NCBI GenBank assembly: GCA_944320195.1
Contig: CALUGP010000009.1
Coordinates: 1-64,000, forward strand
From: an uncultured Prevotella sp.
Lineage (GTDB): Bacteria > Bacteroidota > Bacteroidia > Bacteroidales > Bacteroidaceae
DNA: 64,000 nt
Direction of reading: 5' to 3'
Positions 54,789 to 64,000 of the stretch are shown here, piece after piece. Under the pieces are notes generated by a model. The model had not been told where the DNA came from. It did not search any database and saw nothing but the letters and a program-made list of their open reading frames with translations. The translations under genes and the position numbers were made by a program. Every line of letters begins with the position of its first letter. Within the stretch, counting starts at the first letter, position 1.

Positions 54789-57236
54789 TTAATCCTCAAT
54801 GCTGAACGTGACGGGATTTTTTACTTTCTCGTCCGTAAGGGCGAAATCCCACACCTCCTGTATGTTTTCTACATAGTGGAAGTTTACGCCGCTTATGTAT
54901 TCCTCGGATATTTCCTCTATATCTTTCCTGTTGTCCTTGCACATTACTATTTCGGTAATGCCCGCACGCTTGGCTGCAAGTATCTTTTCCTTGATGCCGC
55001 CTACGGGCAGCACTTTGCCTCGCAGGGTTATCTCGCCGGTCATTGCCGTCTTGGCGCGGACTTTGCGTTGTGTCAGAGCCGACGCAATCGATGTGGCAAT
55101 GGTTATGCCGGCTGACGGGCCGTCTTTCGGCGTGGCGCCTTCAGGCACGTGGATGTGTATGTTCCAATGGTCGAAGATGCGATAGTCAATGCCAAGGGTG
55201 TCGGCATGAGCCTTGACATATTCAAGCGCAAGCACGGCCGACTCTTTCATCACGTCGCCGAGATTGCCCGTAAGCGTGAGCTTTGAGCCCTTGCCCTTGC
55301 TAAGGCTTGTCTCTATGAACAGTATCTCTCCGCCTACGCTTGTCCACGCAAGGCCGGTAACCACGCCGGCGTACTCGTTGCCTTGGTATATGTCGCGGTA
55401 GAAAGGCGGATTGCCAAGCAGTTCTTTTATCTCCTCGGGAGTTATCTTATAGTAAGGCAATACGCCGTCTTTCGCTTTCATGAAAGCCAGCTTTCGCAAT
55501 GCCTTGTTAATCTGTTTCTCCAACTGGCGCACACCGCTTTCACGCGTGTATTGTTCTATTATCTTTTCGATGGCCTGCTTGGTGAACATCAGCTTTTTCT
55601 CGTCAGCCAATCCGGTGTTCTCTTTTTCTTTCGGTATGAGATGGCGTTTGGCTATTTCCACCTTTTCCTCGGTTATGTAGCCGCTTACCTCTATCAGTTC
55701 CATGCGGTCGAGTAGGGGACGCGGAATGGTGTTAAGGTCGTTGGCGGTGGCTATGAAGAGAACTTTCGACAGGTCGTAGTCCACGTCCAGATAGTTGTCG
55801 TGGAATGCGAAGTTCTGCTCCGGGTCGAGCACCTCGAGCAGAGCCGATGCCGGGTCGCCGTTGATGGTGTTCTGCGTAACCTTGTCTATCTCATCGAGGA
55901 TGAACACGGGGTTTGACGAGCCTGCTTTCTGTATGCTTTTGATTATTCGTCCTGGCATGGCGCCGATGTATGTGCGGCGGTGTCCGCGGATTTCCGCCTC
56001 GTCGTGTACTCCGCCGAGCGATATGCGTGCGTATTTGCGCTTCATGGCTGCGGCAATGCTCTTGCCGAGGCTTGTCTTGCCCACTCCCGGAGGACCGTAC
56101 AGGCACACTATGGGCGACTTCAAGTCCTTTCTAAGGCTCAATACGGCCATGTATTCCAGTATGCGCTCCTTCACCTTCTTCATGCCGTAGTGGTCTTTGT
56201 CTAGCACTTTTTCGGCACGTTTCAGGTTGAGGTCGTCCGTAGTATAGCTTTCCCATGGCAGGTTTACCAGCGTTTGCAGGTAAGTCAGTTGTACGCTGAA
56301 CTCCGGGCTTTGAGGGTTGAGTATGTCGAGCTTGTCAAGTTCCTTGTTGAATGTGGTCTCGATGTCCTCCGGCCACTTCTTTTTCTTGGCCGCTTCCATC
56401 AGTTCCTTGCGCTCTGGGTAGCTGTCGCCGCCCGTCAGTTCTTCCTTGATGTTCTTTATCTGCTGTTGCAGGAAGTATTCGCGCTGCTGTTCGTCTATGT
56501 CCTCGCGTGTCTTTGTGCGTATGTCATGCTTCAGTTCGAGCAGCTGCATTTCGCGGTGTAAGATTTTCAGCAACTTGAACAGCCTGTCCTTCAGGGAGTT
56601 TGTTTTTAGCAGCTTCACTTTTTCGGCCACGTCGAGCGGCATGCTCGTGCAGACGAAATTGAGCAGAATCACCGCGTTGTTTATGTTTTGCAGGGCAAAC
56701 TGTGCCTCGTCAGGTATGTCGTCGTTTTTCTTCACGTAGTCAATGGTCACGTTGCGCAGGTCCTCGATGGCAGCCATGAACTCTTTGTCCTTCTCGTCGG
56801 GGAACTTTTCTGGAGCCACTTCCACCACACCTTTGAGGAACGGCATGGTGCTGTTGACGCTTGTCAGCTTGCACCTGCCCATGCCTTGCAATATCACTGT
56901 CACATTATTTCCTTGTCCGGGCATCTCGAGCACGCGTATCACCTTTGCGTGTACGCCGTATTCATGCAGTTGTTCTTTCTTTACGGGATTGTCCTCCTCG
57001 GCGTTCTTCTGGCAGAACACGGCAAACGCCTGCTCCGGCTTGTCTTTTATTTGGTTTATCAGGTTGAGGCTCGATGCGCGGCCTATCAGCACCGGCGAAA
57101 CCACGCCCGGGAACAACACCAGGTTGCGCGTGGCCAATACGGGCAGTTCGCCGTCCTTGTCTCCCTCAAACAGTTTCGTTATGTCACCCTCGTAGTCGGC
57201 TATCATTGAAAATGCGCTGTTTACTTCTCTGTTCAT
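54789..57236 (-). CDS. lon: ATP-dependent Lon protease
   Basis: 815 residues. N-terminal substrate domain (LPVLATRNLVLFPGVVSPVLIGR), coiled region, AAA+ with Walker A GPPGVGKTS and Walker B PVFILDEIDKV, and C-terminal serine-lysine protease (PKDGPSAGITIATS with the Ser, then TGEITLRGKVLPVGGIKEKI with Lys). It degrades misfolded and regulatory proteins. First gene of a four-gene operon with tgt, lptG-type and helicase. Promoter box at 57274-57282. Confidence 0.98.
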   Translation of the reverse strand: MNREVNSAFSMIADYEGDITKLFEGDKDGELPVLATRNLVLFPGVVSPVLIGRASSLNLINQIKDKPEQAFAVFCQKNAEEDNPVKKEQLHEYGVHAKVIRVLEMPGQGNNVTVILQGMGRCKLTSVNSTMPFLKGVVEVAPEKFPDEKDKEFMAAIEDLRNVTIDYVKKNDDIPDEAQFALQNINNAVILLNFVCTSMPLDVAEKVKLLKTNSLKDRLFKLLKILHREMQLLELKHDIRTKTREDIDEQQREYFLQQQIKNIKEELTGGDSYPERKELMEAAKKKKWPEDIETTFNKELDKLDILNPQSPEFSVQLTYLQTLVNLPWESYTTDDLNLKRAEKVLDKDHYGMKKVKERILEYMAVLSLRKDLKSPIVCLYGPPGVGKTSLGKSIAAAMKRKYARISLGGVHDEAEIRGHRRTYIGAMPGRIIKSIQKAGSSNPVFILDEIDKVTQNTINGDPASALLEVLDPEQNFAFHDNYLDVDYDLSKVLFIATANDLNTIPRPLLDRMELIEVSGYITEEKVEIAKRHLIPKEKENTGLADEKKLMFTKQAIEKIIEQYTRESGVRQLEKQINKALRKLAFMKAKDGVLPYYKITPEEIKELLGNPPFYRDIYQGNEYAGVVTGLAWTSVGGEILFIETSLSKGKGSKLTLTGNLGDVMKESAVLALEYVKAHADTLGIDYRIFDHWNIHIHVPEGATPKDGPSAGITIATSIASALTQRKVRAKTAMTGEITLRGKVLPVGGIKEKILAAKRAGITEIVMCKDNRKDIEEISEEYISGVNFHYVENIQEVWDFALTDEKVKNPVTFSIED

Positions 57237-57273
57237 AAGTCGTCGTTACTTTCCCAAAAGTACATATTGGGGT

Positions 57274-57282
57274 GCAAAGTTA
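57274..57282 (-). promoter_or_regulatory. -7 box for the lon operon
   Basis: TAACTTTGC on the minus strand, 38 bases before lon ATG 57236. No clear -33 TTTG at the usual distance, so partly inferred. No CIRCE or similar heat-shock site seen. Confidence 0.5.
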
Positions 57283-57419
57283 CTCATTTTAATCGACATA
57301 ACGCTTTTCGACCTCCATATTTTAGTTTTAATAACGTTGGGCGATATTGTGTGATATTTTGTGTGATATTTCTGAGGTTTTGTTTTTGCTGGCAGTGGTT
57401 ATTCTTATTTTGGAAATAT

Positions 57420-58241
57420 TTATTTTAACTCACAGATTGGAATCGTATCCATGCAAGAAAATCTTTCTATTAGAGTTCCGGGAGGTTGTGTGTAATCTCT
57501 GTCGTAACCGTCTCCATTTTCATCTAGGATCCATGTGTTTTCTTCAAATATTTTTTTCTTTTTTATTCTTCGGTTATTATAGCTTAATTTATACCAATAT
57601 GCAGTTCCTTGATGTTGATCGGTTATCAAAATATAATTTTTTCTTTTATAAAAATCATAATAAGCGGCATTGTTATCTTTATAAATCAATTTCATTTTTC
57701 CGTTTTTGTAAGTATATATTAATAACTCTGTGTCAGCACAACAAGTACCTTCTTTGATGAAAAGCTCGGGCTTCCCGTCTTTGGTGATGTCATAAAGAAA
57801 GTATTCAGCATCAAGATGAAGTCCTTCTTTTACCGTGAGTTTTGTTTTGAAAATGGTGTTTATGTAAGCATTTTTGATGCCTTTCTTTGGCCCTCTTTTT
57901 ACTCGTTCACGGATGTTGTTGAGTTCTTTTTCATAGTTTTTTTGTATTTCTTCTTCGTAGGGCTCCCATGCCCATGAAAAAGCCTCCGACTGTATCGGGT
58001 ACTCCCTTCCCATATTCTTAATAATGTTGAATGTGTCTTTTTTTAGTTCTTCCTTATAAAACGAATACCATGTTGCCTTTGCTATGGAGTCGAGAATGAA
58101 CCTTTGTTTGAAATATATGGAATCTATTATGAATATTTTATTTTCAATATATTTAGCTCTTATCTTTCTTATCTTTGGGTATAAGGAATATGATATTGTG
58201 CTTAAGCAGATAACAAAAGCAATAGATAGAAAGCATTTCAT
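57420..58241 (-). CDS. Unknown secreted or membrane-anchored protein with FG-GAP-like motif
   Basis: 273 residues, AT-rich. An N-terminal hydrophobic segment (FLSIAFVICLSTISYSLY) is a signal or anchor. The middle is Lys/Glu-rich helix (about 45-110). Later DITKDGKPELFI followed by strands (LLIYTYKNGKMKLIY) resembles one FG-GAP/VCBS blade, so a surface or periplasmic beta structure is possible. No operon partner. I know no named family. Confidence 0.6.
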   Translation of the reverse strand: MKCFLSIAFVICLSTISYSLYPKIRKIRAKYIENKIFIIDSIYFKQRFILDSIAKATWYSFYKEELKKDTFNIIKNMGREYPIQSEAFSWAWEPYEEEIQKNYEKELNNIRERVKRGPKKGIKNAYINTIFKTKLTVKEGLHLDAEYFLYDITKDGKPELFIKEGTCCADTELLIYTYKNGKMKLIYKDNNAAYYDFYKRKNYILITDQHQGTAYWYKLSYNNRRIKKKKIFEENTWILDENGDGYDRDYTQPPGTLIERFSCMDTIPICELK

Positions 58242-58408
58242 TTTTTTTAGTTTTTTATTTTGCTATGTTTTCAATGATTTTCCATAGATGGCGTTGTGGA
58301 GTCGGCAGTGCTTACTTGACCTTACACTTTATCTTGATATATTTTTCTAATGGCTTAATAGTAATACCGCATTTATATAAGTATTTCCCTTGCTTGTGCC
58401 GTCATATT

Positions 58409-59115
58409 TTATTCCTCCCATTTAACCATGTTTCTCGGTAGTTTTATCATTTTAGGTTCGCCGCGTTTGCCTGTTATGAAGTAGTTTTCGGCAAGACTTT
58501 CTTGGAATTTCAGCAAGAAAGCCGCCCTTATCCTTGCGCATTTCTCGTTGATAGAGTTGTTCAGTGGGTCGGTGGCGTTTACTATGTTTTTGTCGTAACT
58601 CCTTATTCCGAACAAGTTTCTTGACACCCTCGCGCCTTTAATCCGCCCTTTTTGTGCCACTTATTATATCTCGCGAAGCATGGCCGGCCTATCATTTCAC
58701 GATTTTCAGGCTTTTTCATAAAGTCTAATAGATAGTTGCTGGGCAACGACCGTATTTTTTTGTCACATTCAATATCTCCATACGGTTGCCTATATTTCCA
58801 TAAATCTTTATTATTAGACATTTCTTTGCCAATCCAAGGTAAATATACAAATCTTAAATTCCTTTTCGCAAAGCAGTCTTTTATTAGGTCGTAATTTTCA
58901 CGGATACATTTGTTTACATCCTCATTGTATCTATCCTCCATATAGATTACTTCGTTGTTTACGCCTTCAAAAGGAATGCCAACTAAGTCAACTCCTAAAT
59001 GCTCTACCGAGTATTTAGGAGGGTTCTGGTCGTTAGAATCATCGTAAGTAGTGTGTCCGCTTTCTTGTTCTTCAGGTAGCGGTATGTATCTTTTCCGTTT
59101 AAATATGTTTCTCAT
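58409..59115 (-). pseudogene. Unknown gene split by a one-base frameshift
   Basis: The 5' part (58603-59115) reads to ARYNKWHKKGG then runs into unrelated sequence; the 3' part (58409-58660, other frame) continues as GRIKGARVSRNLFGIRSY to KWEE. One missing base at AAAAAGGGCGG near 58640 joins them into about 235 residues. No known domain, no signal peptide. The sequence GRPCFARYNKWHKKGRIKGAR is basic. Confidence 0.6.
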
Positions 59116-59136
59116 CTTATTGCTGCTTTAATAATT

Positions 59137-59200
59137 ACGTGAATTCGGTATAAGAAAACCTTTTTCAACTTTTCAAAGGTTTTCTTATGCCGGCTCACGT
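59137..59200. repeat. Short palindromic element (MITE end-like), copy 3
   Basis: ACGTGAATTCGGTATAAGAA...TTCTTATGCCGGCTCACGT: 64 bp, near-perfect palindrome whose ends match the terminal inverted repeats of 16917-17072 and 36322-36554. Only the ends are kept. It lies between two converging or adjacent genes and can also act as a terminator. Confidence 0.75.
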
Positions 59201-59213
59201 TAAATTAATTGTT

Positions 59214-61529
59214 TTATTGTATATTTTTATTAGTAGGGGCAACTGTATTTTCACAGTTGGGGCAAATAAAAATGTTTTGTTCTCCGTTTAATTTTAATTG
59301 TGTTCCGCATTTTGGGCAGAAATAAATGCCTTTATTATTATGTCCGTGTCCTCTCTTTTGTTCTATATAATCAGGTATTGGCCTATTGTGGTTTATATAT
59401 TGATTAGCTTTAAGTTCAAAGATTTCATCATCACAGCAAGAAGCACACTCTGGACATATATAAAATCCATTTTCACACTGTTTGTCATCTCTTGAATCTA
59501 TCAATCCTTTTTTACAATGATAACAGTAATTAAGATAAATTTCTTTGTTGTATTCTGAGCAATTTGGATTTATACAAGAAAAATAATTATAGCTGTTGAG
59601 ATGTCTTTTTGTTACTTTATATAAAAGATGTCCACATTTTCTGCATTTTAATTGTTTGAATTTTCTTACAACTTTATTTGCAATAACTATAAATTTTATG
59701 ATTGTTTCATTGGACTCATATCCATATTTTGCCTTGTTCGTTTGGGGATAACCGATAATCTCACATAAATGAAAGAGTGTATAATTATTCCATGAATATA
59801 CTTCCTGTAAAGTTTGTGTATAAAAAACTGGTTCAAAACAATGCCTATTCATGCAGAAATAAAATGGTTTATCAAGAACTTTATTATATTCTGACGCAAT
59901 CTTGGGAGAACAAAATAATATTCTTTTTCTTATGTCTCGATGTGTAAGGAAGTTATTGTCTTCACCTTCTTTGTTGTAATAGTAAAACCCTTTTAACTCA
60001 TTAAGTAATTTTTTGTCGTATTCAAATTCAAAAGAAGAACCATTTTTTGTGAAACGACAATTTTTATCTTTAAAAAATATATTTAAAGAGTTGATTGTAC
60101 TTTGTAATATTTCTTTAGTTTGTCTCTTTTCTTCGTCTTTAAGCTTTTCCCATTCTTTATAATCGATGCCTTTTTTATATTCAACATATTTGTATGCATT
60201 CTCATTTGGTGAAACTTTTATTTTGATAGGTATGCAACAATTTCTTAATAGGTCTGTTTTTTTATCATCGATACCCAATTTTTCCTGTATACTTTTAATA
60301 TCTCCGATATATTCTTTTCGTTTTTCATAAGAAGAGGAAATATTGCTGAATTTTTTTTCAAACATTTTTTTATCAAGTTGATATATTATGTTATAACTAA
60401 TAAAACCTTTAAAGTTAGTATTATTAACCACTCCTCCTTTACAGCAAGGTAAAAATGTATCCATCATTAAATCTATATAATTAGGATTTATGACATCACA
60501 ATTCGTTATAATTAAATCTAATATTCCATCAAATTCTTGAAAAGATTGCCCTTTTGTTTTTATTAAGGTTAAGATACAGTCGCATAATAACTTATTACCC
60601 ATTTTAATTTTTCCAGGTTCCATGCAACAATGTCTGTACCGAATAAAATTCTCGTATGGGGTGTTTTTAAATTGTTCAATTAAATTGATGTCAAATTTAG
60701 TATTGTTCAGTTTAACATCATAAAAATACCTTTTTATGATGTCAAGTTGTGTCTTTTCTGAAACTACGGAGTATACTTCTGGTAGATTATTGTAATCATT
60801 TAATGGATGGCATGATTGTAACCATTTTTTTACATGGATGATACGATTAGGTGTATTTCTATCATCGGCTTGATTTAAAAAGATATAATCAGCTAATTCA
60901 AATATATTTTTGTCTTTTATTTTTTCAATTGTAATAGAAGGCTTAATATGATTTAAGGCGTCATATATCAAAGAGAATGAATAAATTGTATAATCGGATA
61001 AGAATGCTTTAATCTGTTGTTGTTTGTTATATGATAAGCATCTACAGCATTGACTTAGGTCATTCAATATGTTTTTTTGAGTTTGAGAATCAGAATAATT
61101 TATTATGGCATTTTGTAATTGTGTTCTTCCAAACTTGTCATGCTTTTTTTCCCAAGACGTATGGTTCAGAAACCATAATAAGTAAATAAAGTTGAATTTA
61201 TCTTCTGCAATATGTTTTCTATAACTAAAACTATCTATAATTCTTTTCCAATCATCTTTATTATTCCCGTCTGCTTCATGGAAAGAAAATTCAATGTTGT
61301 CATCAGTTGACTCCTCTTGCTTTATAATTTCTTCAATAACGAATAAACCATAATCTATAATTTTTCCTTCCTTATTATTGTTATATTGAATCTCTGGGTT
61401 CGTAGACCTCAATATTGTTTCTTTTTCATTTCCTGAATGTGTGATTTCAACTCTTTCCATGAAAAACACATGTATCTTTTTAAGTTCTTCTAAGTACTCC
61501 TTGTTTGTTCTTGCTTTATTTTTTTCCAT
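59214..61529 (-). CDS. Unknown 771-residue protein with C-terminal zinc ribbons
   Basis: AT-rich and Lys/Asn-rich, unlike the core genes, suggesting transfer. The N-terminal 600 residues are mostly alpha-helical with no motif I know; paired cysteines occur (SQCCRCLS; RYRHCCMEPG; FLPCCKGG; RNCCIPIK). The last 170 residues have three or more zinc ribbons: CRKCGH...CINPNC, CYHCKK...CPECASCC, CPKCGT...CPNC. There is no Walker box, HNH or other clear catalytic motif. It stands alone between repeats. A nucleic-acid-binding or defence role is possible but inferred. Confidence 0.7.
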   Translation of the reverse strand: MEKNKARTNKEYLEELKKIHVFFMERVEITHSGNEKETILRSTNPEIQYNNNKEGKIIDYGLFVIEEIIKQEESTDDNIEFSFHEADGNNKDDWKRIIDSFSYRKHIAEDKFNFIYLLWFLNHTSWEKKHDKFGRTQLQNAIINYSDSQTQKNILNDLSQCCRCLSYNKQQQIKAFLSDYTIYSFSLIYDALNHIKPSITIEKIKDKNIFELADYIFLNQADDRNTPNRIIHVKKWLQSCHPLNDYNNLPEVYSVVSEKTQLDIIKRYFYDVKLNNTKFDINLIEQFKNTPYENFIRYRHCCMEPGKIKMGNKLLCDCILTLIKTKGQSFQEFDGILDLIITNCDVINPNYIDLMMDTFLPCCKGGVVNNTNFKGFISYNIIYQLDKKMFEKKFSNISSSYEKRKEYIGDIKSIQEKLGIDDKKTDLLRNCCIPIKIKVSPNENAYKYVEYKKGIDYKEWEKLKDEEKRQTKEILQSTINSLNIFFKDKNCRFTKNGSSFEFEYDKKLLNELKGFYYYNKEGEDNNFLTHRDIRKRILFCSPKIASEYNKVLDKPFYFCMNRHCFEPVFYTQTLQEVYSWNNYTLFHLCEIIGYPQTNKAKYGYESNETIIKFIVIANKVVRKFKQLKCRKCGHLLYKVTKRHLNSYNYFSCINPNCSEYNKEIYLNYCYHCKKGLIDSRDDKQCENGFYICPECASCCDDEIFELKANQYINHNRPIPDYIEQKRGHGHNNKGIYFCPKCGTQLKLNGEQNIFICPNCENTVAPTNKNIQ

Positions 61530-62249
61530 GATAAGCTATGTTTATTAGTATTTTTTTGTACTTCCTATCTTAGATAGTTAATGAATCCATTGTGGTCGAG
61601 ATTTTCTATCACATATAGATTAATAAGTAAATTTATCGCCCAATAGGGGTATTAATAAATCAACATTAAGTGTTTCCCACATTTTCGTGTTGGCTTCGAT
61701 TAAAGTTTTCTTTGAATATTGGTTAATTGTTGTTTGTTTTTGGTTATAAGTTTAAATTGTATAATACATATAAAAGCGTGGGAGTTCTTACTATTCGCCC
61801 GTCCACGCTTCGAGCCCTTCGCATTGCCCGGTATAGTAGAACGAGCAACGCAGAGACCCCACGCCGGATATGTTTACACCAATATATTTCACGCCGGAAA
61901 GGCGTGAAGATATGATATGGAGTGAATACATACCACGTAGGACATCTACTGTTGCCTTGTTCTTGACTATACCTGAAAGTTGCGAAGTTTCGAAGCGTCA
62001 AGACAAAGCGTTTAGTAAACGCCTTTTTCATATATAGCCGCCGTCCGTGCGTTAGGTTTTGCAAACCTGTGCTTGGATAGCGACACGGCAAATATACTGA
62101 CTTTCGGCAATATCTGCAAGGTTTTGCATGAAAAGTTGCAGGGCGTTCAGCTTTTTGCCGGATATGAAACAGGCAACAGCAGATTTTTATCTCGTATTTT
62201 ATGTGTTGGCATATCTCCCTGATTTTCTGTTTGACATTATCGTTTCATT
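61530..62249. repeat. Gene-free stretch with GC-rich palindromic block
   Basis: About 61770-62095 differs from the AT-rich flanks. It holds short hairpins (CACGCCGGAAAGGCGTG at 61892, GCGTTTAGTAAACGC at 62008, GCGTGGG...CCCACGC spanning 61778-61864). No frame has coding signs. It looks like a dispersed structured element or RNA; I cannot name it. The rest (61530-61770, 62100-62249) shows nothing. Confidence 0.45.
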
Positions 62250-63041
62250 TTATTTGTTTTCTATGAATTTATTGTGGAATTTTTGCATTACCGTTATGAA
62301 TTCGTCTGGAAGTCTTTTAATCACTTCTTCTTTGATATAGTCGGGTATCTCCTTGTAATATGCTTCGGCTATTGCGCCTGTTATGGCTCCCATAGTGTCG
62401 GCATCGCCATTCAAGGATATTGTCAGCCGTATTGCACTCTCATAATCCGTACTTTCCAAAAAAGCGATGATTGATTCTGGAACAGTGCCTTGGCAGGTTT
62501 CATCAAATTGGTAATATTCCTTTATTTGGTCGCAAGTCCTGTCAAGGTTATAACCGAAAGTGTCTTCCACGTAATTCTTTATCTCTTGTTTCGACTTGCC
62601 AGTACGTGCCAAGTAAACGGCTGCCGCTGTAGCCTGCGCGCCTTTTATCCCTTCGGGGTGGTTGTGTGTTATTTCCGCGCTTTTCTTAGCCGCTTCCAAT
62701 GTCTCTTCCAACGTGTCGAAAGCCCAGCCTACGGGACTCACCCTCATGGCCGAACCGTTTCCGAAACTGTTGTATGGCTTAGGGTCGTCTTGCCTTAACC
62801 AGTCAAAAAACATTCCTCCATAGCCTGCGTTGATGTAACGGTTGCCATAATCCTGCATTATGCCCAACAGGCTGTCGCCAGTCAACAGCCAGTCGGCATT
62901 TGCCACGGTCATTACCGTATCATCGGTGAAGCGGGTAGAGTTGTCATTGAACAGCGGAAAATCTGTCGTTCTTGCAGGAATGAACTCATAGTATGAACCG
63001 ATGACATCACCTGCTATCGCTCCTAAAAGAATTTTATCCAT
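62250..63041 (-). CDS. ADP-ribosylglycohydrolase family protein
   Basis: 263 residues. Family that removes ADP-ribose from Arg, other residues or nucleic acid. Features: LLGAIAGDVIGSYYE start, RFTDDTVMTVANAD (metal-binding T-D-D-T), SPVGWAF, and SLNGDADTMGAITGAIAEAYY (second metal site). ATG 63041 is preferred because a promoter (TATCTTTGC at 63071-63079 with TTTG at 63099) sits just before it; upstream in-frame codons would lie in the promoter. No ADP-ribosyltransferase gene adjoins. Confidence 0.92.
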   Translation of the reverse strand: MDKILLGAIAGDVIGSYYEFIPARTTDFPLFNDNSTRFTDDTVMTVANADWLLTGDSLLGIMQDYGNRYINAGYGGMFFDWLRQDDPKPYNSFGNGSAMRVSPVGWAFDTLEETLEAAKKSAEITHNHPEGIKGAQATAAAVYLARTGKSKQEIKNYVEDTFGYNLDRTCDQIKEYYQFDETCQGTVPESIIAFLESTDYESAIRLTISLNGDADTMGAITGAIAEAYYKEIPDYIKEEVIKRLPDEFITVMQKFHNKFIENK

Positions 63042-63070
63042 AGTGCGTTTATCATTTTGTGATAATTTCC

Positions 63071-63103
63071 GCAAAGATAGTTTTTTGTTTTCAATGTTCA
63101 AAG
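63071..63103 (-). promoter_or_regulatory. Promoter of the ADP-ribosylglycohydrolase gene
   Basis: On the minus strand CTTTG (63099-63103) and TATCTTTGC (63071-63079) with 19 bases between, the Bacteroidota consensus. It fixes the start codon at 63041. Confidence 0.75.
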
Positions 63104-63219
63104 CAATAATCTTCCGCAAGCCTTGCGAAACGTAATATTTTGCCGAATGGACGGATTTCATTATTTTTGCAAGCACAAACGGATTCTTCATTTTTCACTT
63201 TTAATTTTTCATTTAGCTT

Positions 63220-63912
63220 ATGTCAAGCGGTTTTACATTCAAGCGTTTCACGGTAAATCACGGCAAGTGCGCCATGAAGGTGGGCACTGACGGCGTGCTC
63301 TTAGGGGCTTGGGCGCGTGGCGGACGGCGCATATTGGACGTTGGCACGGGTTCGGGGCTTATTGCGCTGATGATGGCGCAGAGGTTCAGTGAGGCCGGGG
63401 TGACGGCCATCGACATTGAGCCGGGGGCGTGCCTCCAGGCTCGTGAGAATGTTGCGGCGTCGCCGTTTGCAGGCAGGATAAGGGTGGTTGAGATGGCGTT
63501 GCAGTCGTTTCAGGGCGGCTTGTATGACGCAATCGTGTGCAATCCGCCGTTTTACGCAGGCACATTGCGCAGCAAGACGGCGGCGAGGACGATGGCGCGC
63601 AGCGCTGAGACACTGCCTTTCGCCGACCTCTTCCGACACGCCGCGCGGCTGCTGGCCGATGGCGGCGCGTTCTCAGTAGTCGTTCCGGCAGCCTTGCACA
63701 GTGAGTTTGACGCCGAGGCTGCTTTCGCCGGGTTGTGGCCCAGGCGTGTGTGCATGGTCAAGAGCGTGCCGCGCAAGGCTCCTGGCCGTTGCCTTTTGGA
63801 GTATGGCAAGCGGTCGCCGGCTCGCGTCGACGAGGCTGAAGAGTACTTGAACAATGCCGACATGACGCGCTCGGAGTGGTACGCCGGGCTTACTGAAGAG
63901 TTTTATCTGTAA
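63220..63912 (+). CDS. trmN6: tRNA1(Val) (adenine(37)-N6)-methyltransferase
   Basis: 230 residues. YfiC/TrmN6-type methyltransferase. Motifs: FKRFTVNHGKCAMKVGTDGVLLGAW, ILDVGTGSGLIALMMAQRF (SAM site), AIDIEPGACLQARENV, and catalytic IVCNPPFYAG. GC-rich with strongly different composition from the AT-rich genes to its left, so this is back in core genome. It starts 178 bases after, and divergent from, the glycohydrolase gene. Confidence 0.93.
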   Translation: MSSGFTFKRFTVNHGKCAMKVGTDGVLLGAWARGGRRILDVGTGSGLIALMMAQRFSEAGVTAIDIEPGACLQARENVAASPFAGRIRVVEMALQSFQGGLYDAIVCNPPFYAGTLRSKTAARTMARSAETLPFADLFRHAARLLADGGAFSVVVPAALHSEFDAEAAFAGLWPRRVCMVKSVPRKAPGRCLLEYGKRSPARVDEAEEYLNNADMTRSEWYAGLTEEFYL

Positions 63913-64000
63913 ATGCCTGGGGGTTGCGTGCTGACTGATGACTATTGTTTCATGTTGAAACGAAAACACGGCAAGTGGCTTACACATTGATTTTCAATGG

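Noticed and set aside
61744..62091. Minus-strand frame of 115 codons over the GC-rich block
   Set aside because: Translated hairpins give Arg-rich sequence; a structured non-coding element explains it better.

Overview
The window is a piece of a Bacteroidota chromosome, most likely Bacteroidales and probably Prevotellaceae. The reasons are: promoters of the Bacteroidota type (a -7 box TAnnTTTGC with a TTTG -33 box, clearest before the tRNA cluster, rplU, serS and the ADP-ribosylglycohydrolase gene); a FeoA-FeoB fusion; a C39 peptidase ABC exporter paired with radical SAM and OMP genes; a tyrosine integrase of the IntDOT type; nspC; and many palindromic intergenic repeats. The species cannot be named from sequence alone.

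Layout. 1-855 holds the edge of a probable mobile element (helix-turn-helix gene) against the 3' end of mnmE. 1125-4981 is mnmE and feoAB. 5157-16640 is a ten-gene minus-strand cluster that looks like a ribosomally made, post-translationally modified peptide (RiPP) pathway. It has two Cys-containing precursor peptides with near-identical leaders, a radical SAM/SPASM enzyme, an outer-membrane beta-barrel gene broken by one in-frame amber codon, a peptidase-ABC exporter, a stub of an HlyD-like adaptor, three glycosyltransferases (one fused to a methyltransferase) and a LanC-like protein. 16641-18280 has no gene but is a nest of inverted repeats. 18281-25316 is an ABC ATPase, secA, an alkaline-phosphatase-fold protein and a DUF4105 protein.

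25417-31379 looks like a roughly 6 kb accessory island: an unknown protein, a PD-(D/E)XK-like nuclease split by a frameshift, a beta-CASP metallo-beta-lactamase nuclease and, at the right end, a tyrosine recombinase with a partner ORF. Imperfect 26-bp direct repeats flank it. 31969-57236 is mostly core genome: OM protein, LptC-like and PpiD-like proteins, nucleoside phosphorylase, rplU-rpmA, serS, a flavin oxidoreductase fusion, ttcA-like, nspC, four tRNAs, ssb, a phosphopantetheinyl transferase and a lon-tgt-lptG-helicase operon. 57250-62249 is AT-rich accessory DNA with poorly known genes, including a 771-residue zinc-ribbon protein. 62250-63912 carries an ADP-ribosylglycohydrolase and a tRNA methyltransferase.

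Four genes carry single frame lesions (amber near 13293; one-base frameshifts near 26225, 40775 and 58640). These are either real decay in accessory genes or sequence errors. The best candidates for undescribed biology are the glyco-RiPP cluster, the nuclease/beta-CASP island and the zinc-ribbon protein.
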